Of a stretch of 44,871 nucleotides of DNA, positions 16,313 to 24,649 are shown piece by piece. Under the pieces are notes generated by a model. It saw nothing but the letters and a program-made list of their open reading frames with translations. It did not search any database and was not told the DNA's origin. The position numbers and the translations under genes were made by a program. Location: positions 1 through 44,871 of the forward strand of contig JBBTTS010000029.1 of the NCBI GenBank assembly GCA_038064135.1. The letters run 5' to 3'. The stretch comes from JBBTTS01 sp038064135. Its GTDB lineage: Bacteria > Patescibacteriota > Saccharimonadia > Saccharimonadales > OMJO01. How positions within the stretch are numbered: the first letter of the stretch is position 1; each line of letters begins with the position of its first letter.

Positions 16313-16870
16313 ATGAAATTTAAAAGTCAATCAACACAAATTCATACTAATATATTAAGAGCAAGCCGAATTCATTTCATTTTTGGCATTATATTGGCTG
16401 GACAAATAATGCTTTACGACGCTACAAAATTACAAACCCCAGATGTTATTTTACAAAGATGGATTTTAACTGCTGTGTTTATAATAGTTGTGACAACTTC
16501 TTGGTACTTGATTCGGACAAATAAACTCGGGGTAACTGGTCTTAGGTATGCTGCATTTTCATTAATTATCGCCGATATTTTTATAGCTTGCTTTAGTGTT
16601 TACACCCAGCGCGGTATGGCAAGTAGAGCAGTATTTTTATTTATTATTCCTCTGCTAACAGCGGCTACACTTCAAACACGAGCCGCTATTTTTGGAAGTT
16701 TAGCACTATGTATAACCGCTTATTCCACAACTGCTATAACCTATTTCGTAACTCATTTTAATGAAGGTTATAAAGTGGAACTTTATGGTGAAGTTGGTTT
16801 TTATAGTCTTTTGATGACACTGGTCGCTATGTTCATCTGGAACTTGAGTCGGTCAAAAATGCACCGTTAA
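16313..16870 (+). CDS. Six-helix membrane protein of unknown function
   Basis: This is a 185-residue protein made almost entirely of hydrophobic helices (for example IHFIFGIILAGQIMLY, WILTAVFIIVVTTSWYLI, AAFSLIIADIFIACF and VGFYSLLMTLVAMFIWNL). The layout resembles the membrane-sensor halves of some histidine kinases, but there is no kinase part. It follows the CRP-like regulator and the DoxX-like gene with candidate CRP-type sites upstream. Its end overlaps the convergent corA end by 4 nt. I do not recognise it. Confidence 0.65.
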   Translation: MKFKSQSTQIHTNILRASRIHFIFGIILAGQIMLYDATKLQTPDVILQRWILTAVFIIVVTTSWYLIRTNKLGVTGLRYAAFSLIIADIFIACFSVYTQRGMASRAVFLFIIPLLTAATLQTRAAIFGSLALCITAYSTTAITYFVTHFNEGYKVELYGEVGFYSLLMTLVAMFIWNLSRSKMHR

Positions 16871-17790
16871 AGCCAGCGTCGCCAACGAAACACACTCACA
16901 AAAGCACCAACTATTAATAAGATTATGCCAAACACAATCCAAAATGCTTGCGGGTGTTCAGATAGCGGTAAAACAACATTCATGCCATAAAGACCACCAA
17001 TGACAGTAGGAACGGACAAAAATATAGCTATACTAGTAAGTCTTTTAAATACACGGTTAAGATTATTTGTTACCAGTGTCGAGTATACGTTGCGTAAGTT
17101 TTGCAAAGTTATAAGACGCGACTTGGTCAGCTCAATTAATTCGCTGGTAGATAACTCAAGGTCTTCTACGAGCTCGAGGTCTTCTTCGTGAAAATTAATG
17201 TATTTAGCATGAACCAGGCTATTTAATAAAATCCCGTAAGGCTGCAGTGAAACCAAAAATTCATTTAAATCTTCCTCTGTATCAATATAGGTAAGTAAGT
17301 CCTCATCACTAATTATCTTGCTTTGCAAGCGAGCTCGACTGGCTAAAATAAGTCTGTTAACCTGTAGTAAATTCTCTCTGTAGCCAGTGTTTATTGCAGT
17401 AAAAATTTGTAACAAAAGTTTGTTCTTTTGAGTAGTATTTACTTTTCCTGAATCGAGCAGTTTTACTAGCGGGGTTGGATCATGTTTGGATAAAGTTAGA
17501 ATGAAGTCTGATGTTAAAACAATTAACAATGGTTCGGTCGAAGAATGCTTACCTTCGGGTCGTGAATACCGTGTAAAAATATATAGTGCGTTGTCTTCGC
17601 GCTCTATCCTGGGCGATTCGTACAGGTCCACGCCATCACGCAGAATATCCACATCAAGTTGATATTTATTATCTAACTCTTGTAGTTCGTCGTGAGTTGG
17701 ATTTACTACCTGAATCCAAGACCCCCGCTTAAGTTTGGGAAGTTCTGACATTTTCGTATCACGAACAGAGCTAAAGATTATTTTGACCAT
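16867..17790 (-). CDS. corA: CorA-family magnesium transporter
   Basis: This is a 307-residue metal channel subunit that works as a homopentamer in the membrane, carrying Mg2+ and similar ions. It has a large N-terminal cytoplasmic domain, a long helical stalk and two C-terminal membrane helices. The selectivity motif YGMN (in GGLYGMNVVLPLSEHPQ) lies at the end of the first helix, and the basic tail RWRRWL ends the protein. The length and motif fit the family. It is transcribed alone, convergent with the preceding gene. Confidence 0.95.
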   Translation of the reverse strand: MVKIIFSSVRDTKMSELPKLKRGSWIQVVNPTHDELQELDNKYQLDVDILRDGVDLYESPRIEREDNALYIFTRYSRPEGKHSSTEPLLIVLTSDFILTLSKHDPTPLVKLLDSGKVNTTQKNKLLLQIFTAINTGYRENLLQVNRLILASRARLQSKIISDEDLLTYIDTEEDLNEFLVSLQPYGILLNSLVHAKYINFHEEDLELVEDLELSTSELIELTKSRLITLQNLRNVYSTLVTNNLNRVFKRLTSIAIFLSVPTVIGGLYGMNVVLPLSEHPQAFWIVFGIILLIVGAFVSVFRWRRWL

Positions 17791-17877
17791 TACCCTATTT
17801 TAACGGCTTACAATACTAAAGACCAAACGATAATCTAAAGTGAACATACAGATAAAATTTGTTATGCTTATTTAGAC

Positions 17878-18291
17878 ATGATGGATTTCGTCAGTCCGGC
17901 ATACGGCACGAAACCGCTCAACATCAAACGAGTGGTGGTGGGCTTGTCGGTAATTATTGGGGTAATTATTATTTCTTTTGGCTCGCTTTGGTATGTAAAA
18001 ACTCAGAAACAACGAGTAGCCGTCGAGGCCGCACGCCCCAAAGCCATTGTAGCTGGCACAGTAGTCGACCAACACCAAAGAATTGTTAGCGACGTACAAC
18101 TCGAGGTGATTAATAGTACTGGGGATTCTGTAGCTAAAACTAACAGTCTAGCAAATGGCACTTATCAATTTGTGCTAAATCCTGGATTTTATAGGCTTGT
18201 TGCCATCAGTGGTGAATTCCAAACAAGTAAGCAAATATATTTGGTTCAAAACAGCAACGAAAAGGCCGACATAAAAGTGATACTGCCGTGA
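17878..18291 (+). CDS. Membrane-anchored carboxypeptidase-regulatory-like (Ig-like) protein
   Basis: This is a 137-residue protein with a short cytoplasmic N-terminus, one membrane helix (VVVGLSVIIGVIIISFGSLWYV, about 19-40) and an outer domain. The domain pattern AGTVVDQHQRIVSDVQLEVINSTGDSVAKTN...GTYQFVLNPGFYRLVAISGEF is typical of the CarboxypepD_reg beta-sandwich. It probably displays this domain at the cell surface. An extended -10 (TG-T-TATGCT, 17861-17868) lies just upstream, so the mRNA may be leaderless or nearly so; ATG 17881 is an alternative start. The next gene overlaps its stop by 4 nt (GTGA). Confidence 0.7.
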   Translation: MMDFVSPAYGTKPLNIKRVVVGLSVIIGVIIISFGSLWYVKTQKQRVAVEAARPKAIVAGTVVDQHQRIVSDVQLEVINSTGDSVAKTNSLANGTYQFVLNPGFYRLVAISGEFQTSKQIYLVQNSNEKADIKVILP

Positions 18292-19430
18292 AAAACAATA
18301 AAGCCAAAAGGACCAAAAAACCTAACACCCGCAGGTCTGCTGTGCCCAAAAAAATTACTAATAAAATTATAAAAACTTCCCGACTTACAGAATCTATTGA
18401 TGAAAAAATCTACATTCAGGATTATGTAACCCTAGAGGCGCAAGCCGACTTAATGGTAAGTCTATTGAATAAACATAATGTTCCGCATGGAAGAATTTTT
18501 TACTATTCAGATGATTTTTATAATAGTACTGATAGTTATTTAGTCGAATTGGTTGGTTGGCTTGATATAAAAAATATGCAAATCTCTATTATAAAAGAAC
18601 CCGAACTACACACAATGAGCACGTACGTGAGGGGCAAAGATAAAATTCTTTTATATATCCGCGACAATGGAACTCTTTCAAGTTATGCCAAAGCCGCTCT
18701 AGCTGCTCGAGCATTATGTGAATATATAATCGTTGAAATTTTTGAGATCGAGCTTCCTGATAATTTTAATGGTCGCGAACAATTTTTACAGGTGGCTAGT
18801 GTTTATTTGGGGCTTGGAACTGTAATTATTAACGGTATAAATCGAACCACTAGCTGGGTTAATCAGACTTGGTCTAATTATATTCGAAAAAGTACCGACA
18901 GCGCCCGTTATCCCGAAGAATACGCATCAGTTTTCGTTCACTACATCGAGCGTTTTGATAGTGATATGGTTAAAGTTTCTGGTCAAATTATGCCTTGGGT
19001 TGCAGAATTTTTACCGACAAATTACGCAAGACGAATACATGATTCACATAACCCTTCAGAGCCAGTGCGACACGCCGTTACGCAACGTTTTGGTCGAAAT
19101 GTATCGCACCTTGGAATCGGCGTATTGATTATCTTCTTTTGCCTAGGTATTTGGTATATTGCTGGGCAAAAAGGCAGCACCCTAAATTCTGACCAAAAAG
19201 AAAAACGCGAAAATTTGGTAGTTTTAAAACATCAATACGAACTTTGCGTTAAGGGCGTTCAGCAAAAACAAAAAGCATTCAGTAAAGATGATGTATTTTT
19301 TGAACGCGCCATACAAACGGATTTGTCACGATGTGAAAGTATTCGCAATAGCTATAATTATGAGGCAGATAAGTTTAATGAATCAATTGGCGAAGGTCCG
19401 GAACGTTCAGTTGTTGGCGAACAACCCTAA
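18288..19430 (+). CDS. Unknown single-pass membrane protein
   Basis: This 380-residue protein starts at GTG 18288, overlapping the upstream stop. It has a lysine-rich N-terminus, a soluble region of about 230 residues and one membrane helix (LGIGVLIIFFCLGIWYIAG, about 275-293). The C-terminal part is polar, contains three cysteines and ends at EQP. I do not recognise a family. Coupling with the upstream Ig-like surface protein suggests a two-gene cell-envelope unit. The last 4 nt overlap the convergent oxidase gene. Confidence 0.65.
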   Translation: MKNNKAKRTKKPNTRRSAVPKKITNKIIKTSRLTESIDEKIYIQDYVTLEAQADLMVSLLNKHNVPHGRIFYYSDDFYNSTDSYLVELVGWLDIKNMQISIIKEPELHTMSTYVRGKDKILLYIRDNGTLSSYAKAALAARALCEYIIVEIFEIELPDNFNGREQFLQVASVYLGLGTVIINGINRTTSWVNQTWSNYIRKSTDSARYPEEYASVFVHYIERFDSDMVKVSGQIMPWVAEFLPTNYARRIHDSHNPSEPVRHAVTQRFGRNVSHLGIGVLIIFFCLGIWYIAGQKGSTLNSDQKEKRENLVVLKHQYELCVKGVQQKQKAFSKDDVFFERAIQTDLSRCESIRNSYNYEADKFNESIGEGPERSVVGEQP

Positions 19431-21100
19431 AAATGGTCACGAATACGATTCATACTATAGTTCCAATCAGCGTCGGTTTTTTTGTGCGGATTAAATATTT
19501 TATTTGGATCAAAGATTGATTTAAGTGTTCGAAAATGCCCCATCATAGCTCGTGAATACATTTGGCTTAGCCACGGCCCCCTTATTAAGCCGTCGTTATG
19601 TTCACCGCTTAAACTGCCTCCAAAACTTAGCACCAATTTATTAACTTCCCGCATGGCCGGCTCAAACTTAGCTCGCTCACTTTGTTCTTCAATTTTCATC
19701 AACGGAATAACATGAAAATTGCCATCACCCATATGCCCTGCAATAGTAGCCAGTAACTTATATTTGTTAACTATTTTTCTTAACTGAGGTAAAAATTTTG
19801 GCAAATGCTCTGGCGGCACAACCAAGTCATCAATGAATGGTGCGGTATGCTTGTCGTGAACTTTTTTACGAAGTAGGTTAAAGCTTTCTCGACGCATGAT
19901 CCAAAACTTTTTGGCCTTGTTTTCGGTTTCATCTTCCTCGAATAAGGCTTTGTGACCAAACATTTTCAAATCTCGATGCATCGCTCTAACCCGATCAGCG
20001 ACTTCTTCAGGAGTATCACCGTTAAATTCCACTAGCAACACCATCTTAGGTATACCCCTAAATAGCATAAGTGCGTCAGGGATTAGCTGAAGACCAAGTT
20101 TTATCATGCCCCACCAGCCAAGTGTCTGATGAAAATAATAAAATAATTTAAAACTAAGCATCAAGGTGTAATTGTCAAAACCCTCAAAAGTTGCTGGCTT
20201 GTGGGTCAACACCTTGTTAATTACCTCGCCTAGACCATCAAGGCTACGCATAAAAACCACCAGTGTGCCTGAATTTTTAGGTTTTGGAACTAACCTAAAT
20301 GTTATGTTGGTTATAATTCCCAAAGTACCCTGAGAGCCAATTATTGCCTGACATAGGTCAAAAATTTCGGTTTCTTTGTTCCAAATATTCCACAAGTGAT
20401 AAGCCGTTGAATCTTTGGAAACACGCGGTTTGGCAGCCTGAATTTCGGTGTGATGTTTGTTCACAAGGTCAAACACCCGCCTATAAAGCTTACCCTCAAA
20501 ATCATCTTTTGCAATTTTTTTGTCTAGTTCTTTTTTGGTTAGCGGTTTTACCGTGTAGGCTTTTCCGTCGGCCAAAACAACTTCAAGTTGCTTTACGAAC
20601 TTTTCGGTTTTTCCAAATTGCAAAGATTTTTCGCCTCCGGAATTATTTGCAACCATCCCGCCAACCGTACATAAATCTCTACTGGCGGGATACGGCGGCA
20701 AAAGTGCGCCATATTTGAATGTTTCTTTTTCGAAATCTCGGTAAAAAACGCCAGGCTGTGCAGTGGCTTCGTTGGCGCTGACATTACCGATTTTATTGAA
20801 GTATTTTTTCATATCAAGCGAGATTGATTCGGTAATTGCACCGCCACTCATGTCGGTACCAGCAGACCTTGGCGTTAATGATAATTGACCATATTCGTGA
20901 CCGGGTTTAGTCAATAATTTGACGATTCTACATACATCATCAGTACCTTTCGGAGCCAACACAATTTTAGGAACCATCTCAAACATGCTGGCATCGTGAC
21001 TAAAGTTTTCACGAGTCAATCTATCAGTAATGATGTCGCCCGAAAAGTCACCGGCCGAAAGGTCGCGAATAAAATCATCCATATTGCTAAAGCTTACCAT
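19427..21100 (-). CDS. FAD-linked oxidase, GlcD/D-lactate dehydrogenase type
   Basis: This is a 557-residue flavoprotein of the VAO/GlcD family that oxidises 2-hydroxy acids such as D-lactate or glycolate. The FAD-binding part contains LTPRSAGTDMSGGA, QPGVFYRDFE and GGMVANNSGGEKSLQFGKTE. The substrate domain contains GHMGDGNFHVIPL and GGSLSGEHNDGLIRG, with metal and substrate histidines. There is no fused iron-sulfur domain. It is divergent from the NDH-2 gene at 21194, which fits a small quinone-linked redox module. The exact substrate cannot be fixed from sequence; D-lactate is the likeliest. Confidence 0.9.
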   Translation of the reverse strand: MVSFSNMDDFIRDLSAGDFSGDIITDRLTRENFSHDASMFEMVPKIVLAPKGTDDVCRIVKLLTKPGHEYGQLSLTPRSAGTDMSGGAITESISLDMKKYFNKIGNVSANEATAQPGVFYRDFEKETFKYGALLPPYPASRDLCTVGGMVANNSGGEKSLQFGKTEKFVKQLEVVLADGKAYTVKPLTKKELDKKIAKDDFEGKLYRRVFDLVNKHHTEIQAAKPRVSKDSTAYHLWNIWNKETEIFDLCQAIIGSQGTLGIITNITFRLVPKPKNSGTLVVFMRSLDGLGEVINKVLTHKPATFEGFDNYTLMLSFKLFYYFHQTLGWWGMIKLGLQLIPDALMLFRGIPKMVLLVEFNGDTPEEVADRVRAMHRDLKMFGHKALFEEDETENKAKKFWIMRRESFNLLRKKVHDKHTAPFIDDLVVPPEHLPKFLPQLRKIVNKYKLLATIAGHMGDGNFHVIPLMKIEEQSERAKFEPAMREVNKLVLSFGGSLSGEHNDGLIRGPWLSQMYSRAMMGHFRTLKSIFDPNKIFNPHKKTDADWNYSMNRIRDHF

Positions 21101-21193
21101 ATTGCCCGTTTTGCATATAGACGTGGGATGGTTTTTTACATAAGCGATATGCTAACATTAACCCTAGAATATGCAGATTAAACAAGATAAAAC

Positions 21194-22375
21194 ATGAGTA
21201 AAAAAAGAGTCGTAATTATTGGTGGCGGGTTTGGAGGTGTTAAAGCAGCGCTTACACTGGCGGACTCTACAAAGTATGACGTAACAGTTGTTAGCGACCA
21301 TCCTGATTTTAGATACTATCCATCGCTTTATCGTACCGCAACCGGTGGTCGAAGAATTTTGTCAAGTCTGCTGTTAAGTGAATTATTTGAAAATAAAAAC
21401 GTAAAACTTGTTCGTGATAAAATGACCAGCCTCGACCGATCTAAAAAAACGATCTTTACATCAACGCAGAAATCGATTGGATTTGACACACTGATAATAG
21501 CAATGGGTGTTCAGACCAACTACTTTGGTATTGAAGGCTTGGCTGAATACTCGTTTGGAATAAAAACTCTTCAAGAGGCCGAAAGACTAAAACGTCATCT
21601 GCACGATCAACTAATCGCAGACGAAGAACCCGACCTAAATTACGTAGTTATCGGTGGTGGCCCAACTGGTGTTGAGCTGGCTGGTTCATTGTTGCAATAT
21701 TTGCGTGAGTTAACTAAAAAACACCAGCTTCAGCATCGTAAAGTTCACATTGATTTAATCGAGGCTACATCTAGAATCTTGCCAAGAATGCCACTGGATG
21801 TTTCAAGATCTATAACTAGAAGACTTCGCCATTTGGGCGTTAAAATATTCGTAAAAACTGTCGTTCAAGCTCAAACGGCAGACATGTTATTGGTCAAAGG
21901 AAAAAAGATAAAAAGCCACACAGTTATTTGGACTGCTGGAGTAACCAATCATCTTTTTTTTAAAGAAAATGACTTTCAACTGGGGCATAGTGGCAAAGTT
22001 CGGGTAAATCAATTTCTACAAGCAGAACCGGATATTTATGTAATAGGCGATAATGCCGACACTCCTTATAGCGGCATGGCACAAACGGCGCTCCATGACG
22101 GAAATTATGTAGCAAACAGCCTAATCCGCTTATCTGATAATAAAGACCCGAAACCATACCGTGCTAAAAAGCCAATTTATGTGATCCCTGTGGGCAAATC
22201 ATGGGCTGCGGTGCTTTGGGGTCAAATTAGAATATACGGGCGACTTGGAGCTGTATTGCGAAGCTTGGCAGATCTTATCGGTTATCACGATTATGAGCCT
22301 TGGTATTCAGCTGGTACTCGTTGGTTGTCCGAAGATGATAACGAAGATCTTTGCCCAGTTTGTGGAATGAACTAG
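21194..22375 (+). CDS. ndh: Type II NADH dehydrogenase (NDH-2)
   Basis: This is a 393-residue FAD enzyme that passes electrons from NADH to a quinone without pumping protons. The FAD-binding motif IIGGGFGG is at 7-14, the NADH-binding motif VVIGGGPTGVELAG is near 150-163, and a third motif DIYVIGDNADTP contacts FAD. A C-terminal CPVCGMN end is unusual and could bind a metal. The protein attaches to the membrane without helices. It is divergent from the GlcD-type oxidase. Confidence 0.9.
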   Translation: MSKKRVVIIGGGFGGVKAALTLADSTKYDVTVVSDHPDFRYYPSLYRTATGGRRILSSLLLSELFENKNVKLVRDKMTSLDRSKKTIFTSTQKSIGFDTLIIAMGVQTNYFGIEGLAEYSFGIKTLQEAERLKRHLHDQLIADEEPDLNYVVIGGGPTGVELAGSLLQYLRELTKKHQLQHRKVHIDLIEATSRILPRMPLDVSRSITRRLRHLGVKIFVKTVVQAQTADMLLVKGKKIKSHTVIWTAGVTNHLFFKENDFQLGHSGKVRVNQFLQAEPDIYVIGDNADTPYSGMAQTALHDGNYVANSLIRLSDNKDPKPYRAKKPIYVIPVGKSWAAVLWGQIRIYGRLGAVLRSLADLIGYHDYEPWYSAGTRWLSEDDNEDLCPVCGMN

Positions 22376-22379
22376 CTAA

Positions 22380-23027
22380 CTACCGGGGGTCAAGCGTGTT
22401 GTCTTGACGCCATTTCTCAATAGCTGCGTGGTTGCCGCTAAGTAATACTTCAGGAACTTTCATGCCACGAAAATCTTCTGGGCGTGTGTATTGTGGGAAT
22501 TCCAAAGTACGACCATCGCAAAAACTTTCTATTTCGGCACTATTTTTACCACCCAATACGCCCGGAATCAACCTAACAATAGTGTCCGCCACTACCATTG
22601 CTGGCAACTCCCCGCCGGTTAGTACGTAATCTCCAATAGAAATTTGCTCGTCTACAAGTGAAACCACACGTTCGTCATAACCTTCGTATCTAGCACATAC
22701 GAATATCAAGCCTTTTTCGGTTGATAATTTTTTTGCTTTAGCCTGGATAAACCTTTCACCGCGGGGTGTCATTAAAATTACTTTGGCCGTTTTATCTCTG
22801 GCTTTGGCGTGTTCAATTGCCAAAAATAAAGGCTCTGGCATAAAAAGCATGCCGTCTCCACCACCATACGGCGTGTCGTCGACTTGTTTTCTGGGACCAA
22901 CTCCAAAATCTCGTAGATTGATATAACTAATTTTGACAAGTTTTTTGTCTTGGGCCTTCCATAGCATGCTAGTATCGAACACTGCTGGAAACATTTCGGT
23001 AAACAAACTAATAATTTGAATTTTCAT
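22380..23027 (-). CDS. trmD: tRNA (guanine-N1)-methyltransferase TrmD
   Basis: This SPOUT methyltransferase makes m1G37 in tRNAs. It has the typical start MKIQIISLFTEMFPAVFD, then YGGGDGMLFMPEPL, YEGYDERV and ISIGDYVLTGGELPAMV (the knot that binds SAM). With ATG 23027 it is 215 residues, close to the family length. I prefer this start to 23036 because a TATAAT (23035-23040) lies 7 nt upstream and would make a leaderless mRNA, and because the family begins at MKI. The stop is 4 nt from the convergent ndh stop. It is separated from rpsP, its usual partner, by khpA and a broken gene. Confidence 0.95.
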   Translation of the reverse strand: MKIQIISLFTEMFPAVFDTSMLWKAQDKKLVKISYINLRDFGVGPRKQVDDTPYGGGDGMLFMPEPLFLAIEHAKARDKTAKVILMTPRGERFIQAKAKKLSTEKGLIFVCARYEGYDERVVSLVDEQISIGDYVLTGGELPAMVVADTIVRLIPGVLGGKNSAEIESFCDGRTLEFPQYTRPEDFRGMKVPEVLLSGNHAAIEKWRQDNTLDPR

Positions 23028-23052
23028 TATAAACATTATATCATATTAACTT

Positions 23053-23331
23053 ATGAATATTTTGCAGGGTACTGTGGCAGGGTTACTTATTATCAGCGGC
23101 ACAGCTCTTATGGAACGATAGCTAGACCCTTTTGATAGCTACACACACAACTACACCATAGAAGGCCCGAGTCACCGAGCAGAAGTGTTTTATTTATCTT
23201 CAAATTGGTACGACAACAATAACAAAAAACACGATGATCGTTTAGGAGACGTACTTATTTTCTCAACCGGCGCACTTGCACTAGGAGCACAGATATTAAA
23301 AACTAAGCTTAATGATCCAGAAGAAATATAA
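23053..23331 (+). pseudogene. Small membrane protein gene interrupted by TAG
   Basis: A 92-codon frame runs from ATG 23053 to TAA 23329-23331 with a single TAG at 23119-23121 (context MER*LDP). The first 19 residues (MNILQGTVAGLLIISGTAL) form a hydrophobic helix or signal anchor, and a second weak hydrophobic helix lies near the end (VLIFSTGALALGAQI). The unbroken frame on both sides suggests a recent CAG-to-TAG nonsense change or readthrough. The product is unknown. It is followed by two hairpins that could end transcription. Confidence 0.45.
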
Positions 23332-23357
23332 TAAACCAAACAAAGTAACTAGAATCA

Positions 23358-23437
23358 AAACAATCCACTGTATAGCGGATTGTTTTGTCACATAAAGCTC
23401 CCATCATTTGATGGCTCGCATTGAGCTTTTTTGTTTT
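23358..23437 (+). terminator. Two hairpins, the second with a T-run
   Basis: The first hairpin, ACAATCC with GGATTGT (about 23358-23386), is symmetrical enough to work in both directions. The second has AAAGCTC/GAGCTTT outer and CCATC/GATGG inner stems (about 23394-23430) followed by TTTGTTTTTG, a normal plus-strand terminator. Confidence 0.6.
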
Positions 23438-23493
23438 TGTGGTGGAGAAAATTTTGGTTTTGACGCTGTAGGCTACAGCCAAGCGTAAGAGTA

Positions 23494-23904
23494 TTATACA
23501 TCAAGATCGTCTAGATCTTCAAGTTCCTTCCTAGTATTTCTTACAACGTCACTTTCTTTTTCTTTCATCGAGTCTTCGTCGCTGTCATTTGTGTCACTTA
23601 CAGGTTCGTCGGCATCATTGGTACTTGATATAGGTTTTGGCGTATAACCACTTCCATCGCCAACATCAACTATCTTCAAGTTGTAACGAGCATCATTTTT
23701 TGTACCCAGTGCACGAAGTAATGTGCGCAGGCTTTGAGCGGTTGCACCGCGCTTGCCAATAACGCGCCCTAAATCTTCAACGGCAACGGTTAATTCCAAT
23801 AACACGCCTTTTTCGTCAATTCTACGTTCTATTTTTACGGCATCGGGGTTTCCCACAAGCGACTTTACAATAAACTCAACAAATTGCTGGTCAATAGTAC
23901 TCAT
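23494..23904 (-). CDS. khpA: KH-domain RNA-binding protein (KhpA-like) with acidic tail
   Basis: This is a 136-residue protein. The first 80 residues form a type II KH domain with the RNA-binding loop VIGKRGATAQSLRTLL (the GxxG motif is GKRG). The rest is an acidic tail rich in Asp, Glu and Ser, longer than in most KhpA proteins (about 75-80 residues). KhpA works with KhpB in RNA binding and cell division control in Gram-positive bacteria. GAGGAG precedes the ATG. It is divergent from rpsP, a common neighbour. Confidence 0.9.
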   Translation of the reverse strand: MSTIDQQFVEFIVKSLVGNPDAVKIERRIDEKGVLLELTVAVEDLGRVIGKRGATAQSLRTLLRALGTKNDARYNLKIVDVGDGSGYTPKPISSTNDADEPVSDTNDSDEDSMKEKESDVVRNTRKELEDLDDLDV

Positions 23905-23941
23905 CTGAATTTCTCCTCTTTAACTGAAATGTACAGGCATT

Positions 23942-24014
23942 ATTATAGCAAATTTGTAGCGTTTTTTGACAACAAATGTCACTACTTGACAACAGGGGCG
24001 CTAATCTGTAAAAT
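23942..24014. promoter_or_regulatory. Divergent khpA / rpsP promoters
   Basis: For rpsP, TTGACA (23986-23991) and TAAAAT (24009-24014) are 17 bp apart. For khpA, a TATAAT on the minus strand lies at 23942-23947 with a weak -35 TTGTCA 19 bp upstream. The sequence TTGACAACA occurs twice in the intervening region. Confidence 0.65.
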
Positions 24015-24084
24015 TATCATTGACTAAATTATCTTATTAATAGCGCTTACACCCGTAGCAGGAAGAGAGAAGTAAAAAAAGTCA

Positions 24085-24621
24085 ATGTTAGCTATTCGTT
24101 TGCAAAGAACCGGTCGAAAAGGACACGCACAGTACCGTGTAATTGTTCAGGATGCTCACCGCAGCCCCAAAAGTGGCAAAATTGTAGCCCAAGTTGGACA
24201 CTACAACCCTCATTCCAAAGCCACTGTTATAGACAAAGAAAAAGTCAGTTTTTACCTTAATAACGGCGCGCAACCTTCGGACCGCATAGTAAAAATGCTG
24301 GTTAGTGAAGGGGTAACTTTACCTTCATGGGTTAAGTCTGCAACAATTAAGGAGCGAAAAATCCGCAACACCGAAAAATTAAGACGAAATCGATCAACCG
24401 AACCAGTAGAAGCTAACGAAAACATCGAAGAAGTTACCGCTGATGCAGCCGAAGAAGTGGCTAAAGTTGTTGAAGAACAGCCATCTGCTACCGAACCGAG
24501 CGAAGAAAATTCTTCAGAAAAAACCCAGCCATCAGCCGATACTGAATCAGATTCTGAAACAGCAGCTACTACAGAAGTAGCCGCCGAAGAGACCGTCAAA
24601 GCCGACGAAAAAACAGCTTAA
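24085..24621 (+). CDS. rpsP: Ribosomal protein bS16 with long acidic tail
   Basis: This is a component of the 30S subunit. The N-terminal part (1-88) is a normal bS16: MLAIRLQRTGRKGHAQYRVIVQD, then GHYNPHSKATVIDKEK and GAQPSDRIVKMLVSEG. The family is usually 80-90 residues; this protein has 178. The extra 90 residues are rich in Glu, Ala, Ser and Thr (for example EEVTADAAEEVAKVVEEQPS) with no visible domain. The same kind of acidic extension is found on the neighbouring KhpA. The tail's role is unknown. Confidence 0.96.
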   Translation: MLAIRLQRTGRKGHAQYRVIVQDAHRSPKSGKIVAQVGHYNPHSKATVIDKEKVSFYLNNGAQPSDRIVKMLVSEGVTLPSWVKSATIKERKIRNTEKLRRNRSTEPVEANENIEEVTADAAEEVAKVVEEQPSATEPSEENSSEKTQPSADTESDSETAATTEVAAEETVKADEKTA

Positions 24622-24649
24622 GGTACCTAAAAAGTTTAACTTCCGCTAT

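Noticed and set aside
7020..23121. Reassignment of TAA and TAG to glutamine
   Set aside because: Both codons end clearly complete genes elsewhere in the window (for example TAA for htpX and the antitoxin, TAG for rpmF) and the only tRNA-Gln here has a normal CTG anticodon.
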